Positions 6,636-7,410 of a stretch of 7,410 nucleotides of DNA are shown piece after piece. Location: positions 1 to 7,410 of the forward strand of contig JACNLR010000027.1 in assembly GCA_014381385.1 (NCBI GenBank), in the 5' to 3' direction. Below the pieces are notes generated by a model, which made no database searches, had not been told where the DNA came from, and saw only the letters and a program-made list of their open reading frames with translations. Within the stretch, counting starts at the first letter, position 1; every line of letters begins with the position of its first letter. Source of the DNA: Planctomycetota bacterium (GTDB taxonomy: Bacteria; Planctomycetota; Phycisphaerae; Phycisphaerales; SM1A02). Position numbers and translations under genes: made by a program.

Positions 6636-7410
6636 ATGAACCCTCAAAGCGATAATCTAACTACAGCCATTTCAGCCCAAGCGCCGCTTGGTCAATTGCT
6701 GTTGCGTCGAGGAGTCATTAGCCAAGAGCAACTCGAGAGTGCGCTTGTTCATCAAAAAGAGTGTGATGAGCGAAAACTGATTGGCGAAGTGCTTGTTGAG
6801 TTGGGCTTAGTTGACAATAGCATAGTGCTTGAAACACTTGCAGAAGCATATGGAATACCGTTTGCTTCTGACACTGCTCGGCTCGCAGACCCGAAGGTCA
6901 TTGATGTGTTGCCAAGAGATTTTCTCGAAGAGCACTGCGTACTACCGATGTTCCTTGTCAGGGGTATTCTGACAGTTGCAGTGAGTGAACCTGCAAACTT
7001 GTATTTGCTTGAGGAAATAGAACGTCGTACCGGACATCGCACGCAAATAGTTGCTGCAACGTCGGATGACATAGAAGCAGCGCACAAGTCCTATTTGCCT
7101 GCTGCTAATGTTTTTGTTATAGATGAAATTTACGAAGATATCGATGAACATGATTTTGCAGTCATCGAACAAGACGCAACGGAACTCTCAGATCTTGAAG
7201 AAGATGCTGGACATGGTCCCGTTGTTAAACTTGTTAACTTTTTAATCTACTCTGCAGTGCAAGAGGGCGCTTCGGATATCCACATCGAACCAGACGACCA
7301 TTTTTTGCGAGTTCGGTATCGCATCGATGGCAAACTTTACGAAAAAATACAACCTCCATATAAAATGCAACAAGCAATTGCCAGCCGAATCAAAATCATG
7401 GCAAATCTTG
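6636..7410 (+). CDS. GspE/PilB-family secretion or pilus assembly ATPase, N-terminal part (truncated by the window edge)
   Basis: Reading from ATG 6636 stays open to the right edge (258 codons), so the gene is partial. Members are cytoplasmic hexameric AAA-like ATPases that power type II secretion or type IV pilus extension. Residues 17-77 are a MshEN/T2SSE_N domain: PLGQLLLRRGVI and LIGEVLVELGLV begin two tandem motifs at 17-40 and 48-71. A second small alpha/beta part runs to about 155, ending near AAHKSYLP. A very acidic linker (163-190) follows. From 195 comes the second N-terminal domain with family hallmarks VKLVNFLIYSAVQEGASDIH, then RVRYRIDG and ASRIKIMANL. Walker A/B and the Asp/His boxes would lie beyond the window. 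MshEN domains bind cyclic di-GMP in several relatives, but the motif-leading Arg is Pro17 and Leu48 here. No Shine-Dalgarno is near ATG 6636 (GGAG is 16 bases away); reinitiation after the STAS stop 6 bases upstream is plausible. Confidence 0.93.
   Translation, partial: MNPQSDNLTTAISAQAPLGQLLLRRGVISQEQLESALVHQKECDERKLIGEVLVELGLVDNSIVLETLAEAYGIPFASDTARLADPKVIDVLPRDFLEEHCVLPMFLVRGILTVAVSEPANLYLLEEIERRTGHRTQIVAATSDDIEAAHKSYLPAANVFVIDEIYEDIDEHDFAVIEQDATELSDLEEDAGHGPVVKLVNFLIYSAVQEGASDIHIEPDDHFLRVRYRIDGKLYEKIQPPYKMQQAIASRIKIMANL

Noticed and set aside
6752..7172. Antisense open frames at the right end
   Set aside because: The plus strand encodes an unmistakable GspE/PilB N-terminus across this stretch; the antisense products are Ser-rich or compositionally odd.

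Overview
The window looks like the inside of one long plus-strand operon that combines envelope secretion or pilus machinery with a signalling cassette. In order it holds a secretin (outer-membrane channel), a lipoprotein made of nine tetratricopeptide (TPR) repeats, a PAS-containing sensor histidine kinase, a single-domain response regulator, a GAF plus HD-GYP cyclic-di-GMP phosphodiesterase, a single-domain STAS protein, and the first 258 codons of a GspE/PilB-type secretion or pilus ATPase that runs off the right edge. All seven genes point the same way. Four of the six junctions are 4-base ATGA stop/start overlaps, one has a 6-base gap, and one has a 44-base gap. No promoter, rRNA, tRNA, CRISPR array, insertion sequence or convincing terminator was seen, and no stretch over 300 bases lacks a gene.

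Region by region: 1-2937 is the channel half, the secretin followed by its TPR lipoprotein, which could be a pilotin or assembly factor. The only real intergenic space is 2938-2981, which contains a 7-bp hairpin directly in front of the kinase ribosome binding site. From there to 6629 is a tightly coupled signalling cassette (kinase, receiver, c-di-GMP phosphodiesterase, STAS). From 6636 on is the assembly ATPase, whose N-terminus carries a MshEN/T2SSE_N domain, a family known to bind c-di-GMP.

Working model (inference): the membrane kinase phosphorylates the stand-alone receiver; the receiver controls the HD-GYP enzyme, in effect a split version of an RpfC/RpfG-type system; the local c-di-GMP level then acts on the MshEN domain of the ATPase and so on secretion or pilus assembly through the secretin. 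The STAS protein would be a further switch or scaffold. It lacks the usual phospho-acceptor serine, so a classical anti-sigma partner cycle is unlikely.

The organism is a diderm bacterium, because it has an outer-membrane secretin and a lipoprotein with a lipobox. Base composition looks balanced to slightly AT-rich by eye. The gene mix is compatible with a Planctomycetota/PVC-like or deltaproteobacterial-type lineage, but nothing in the sequence fixes the taxon.
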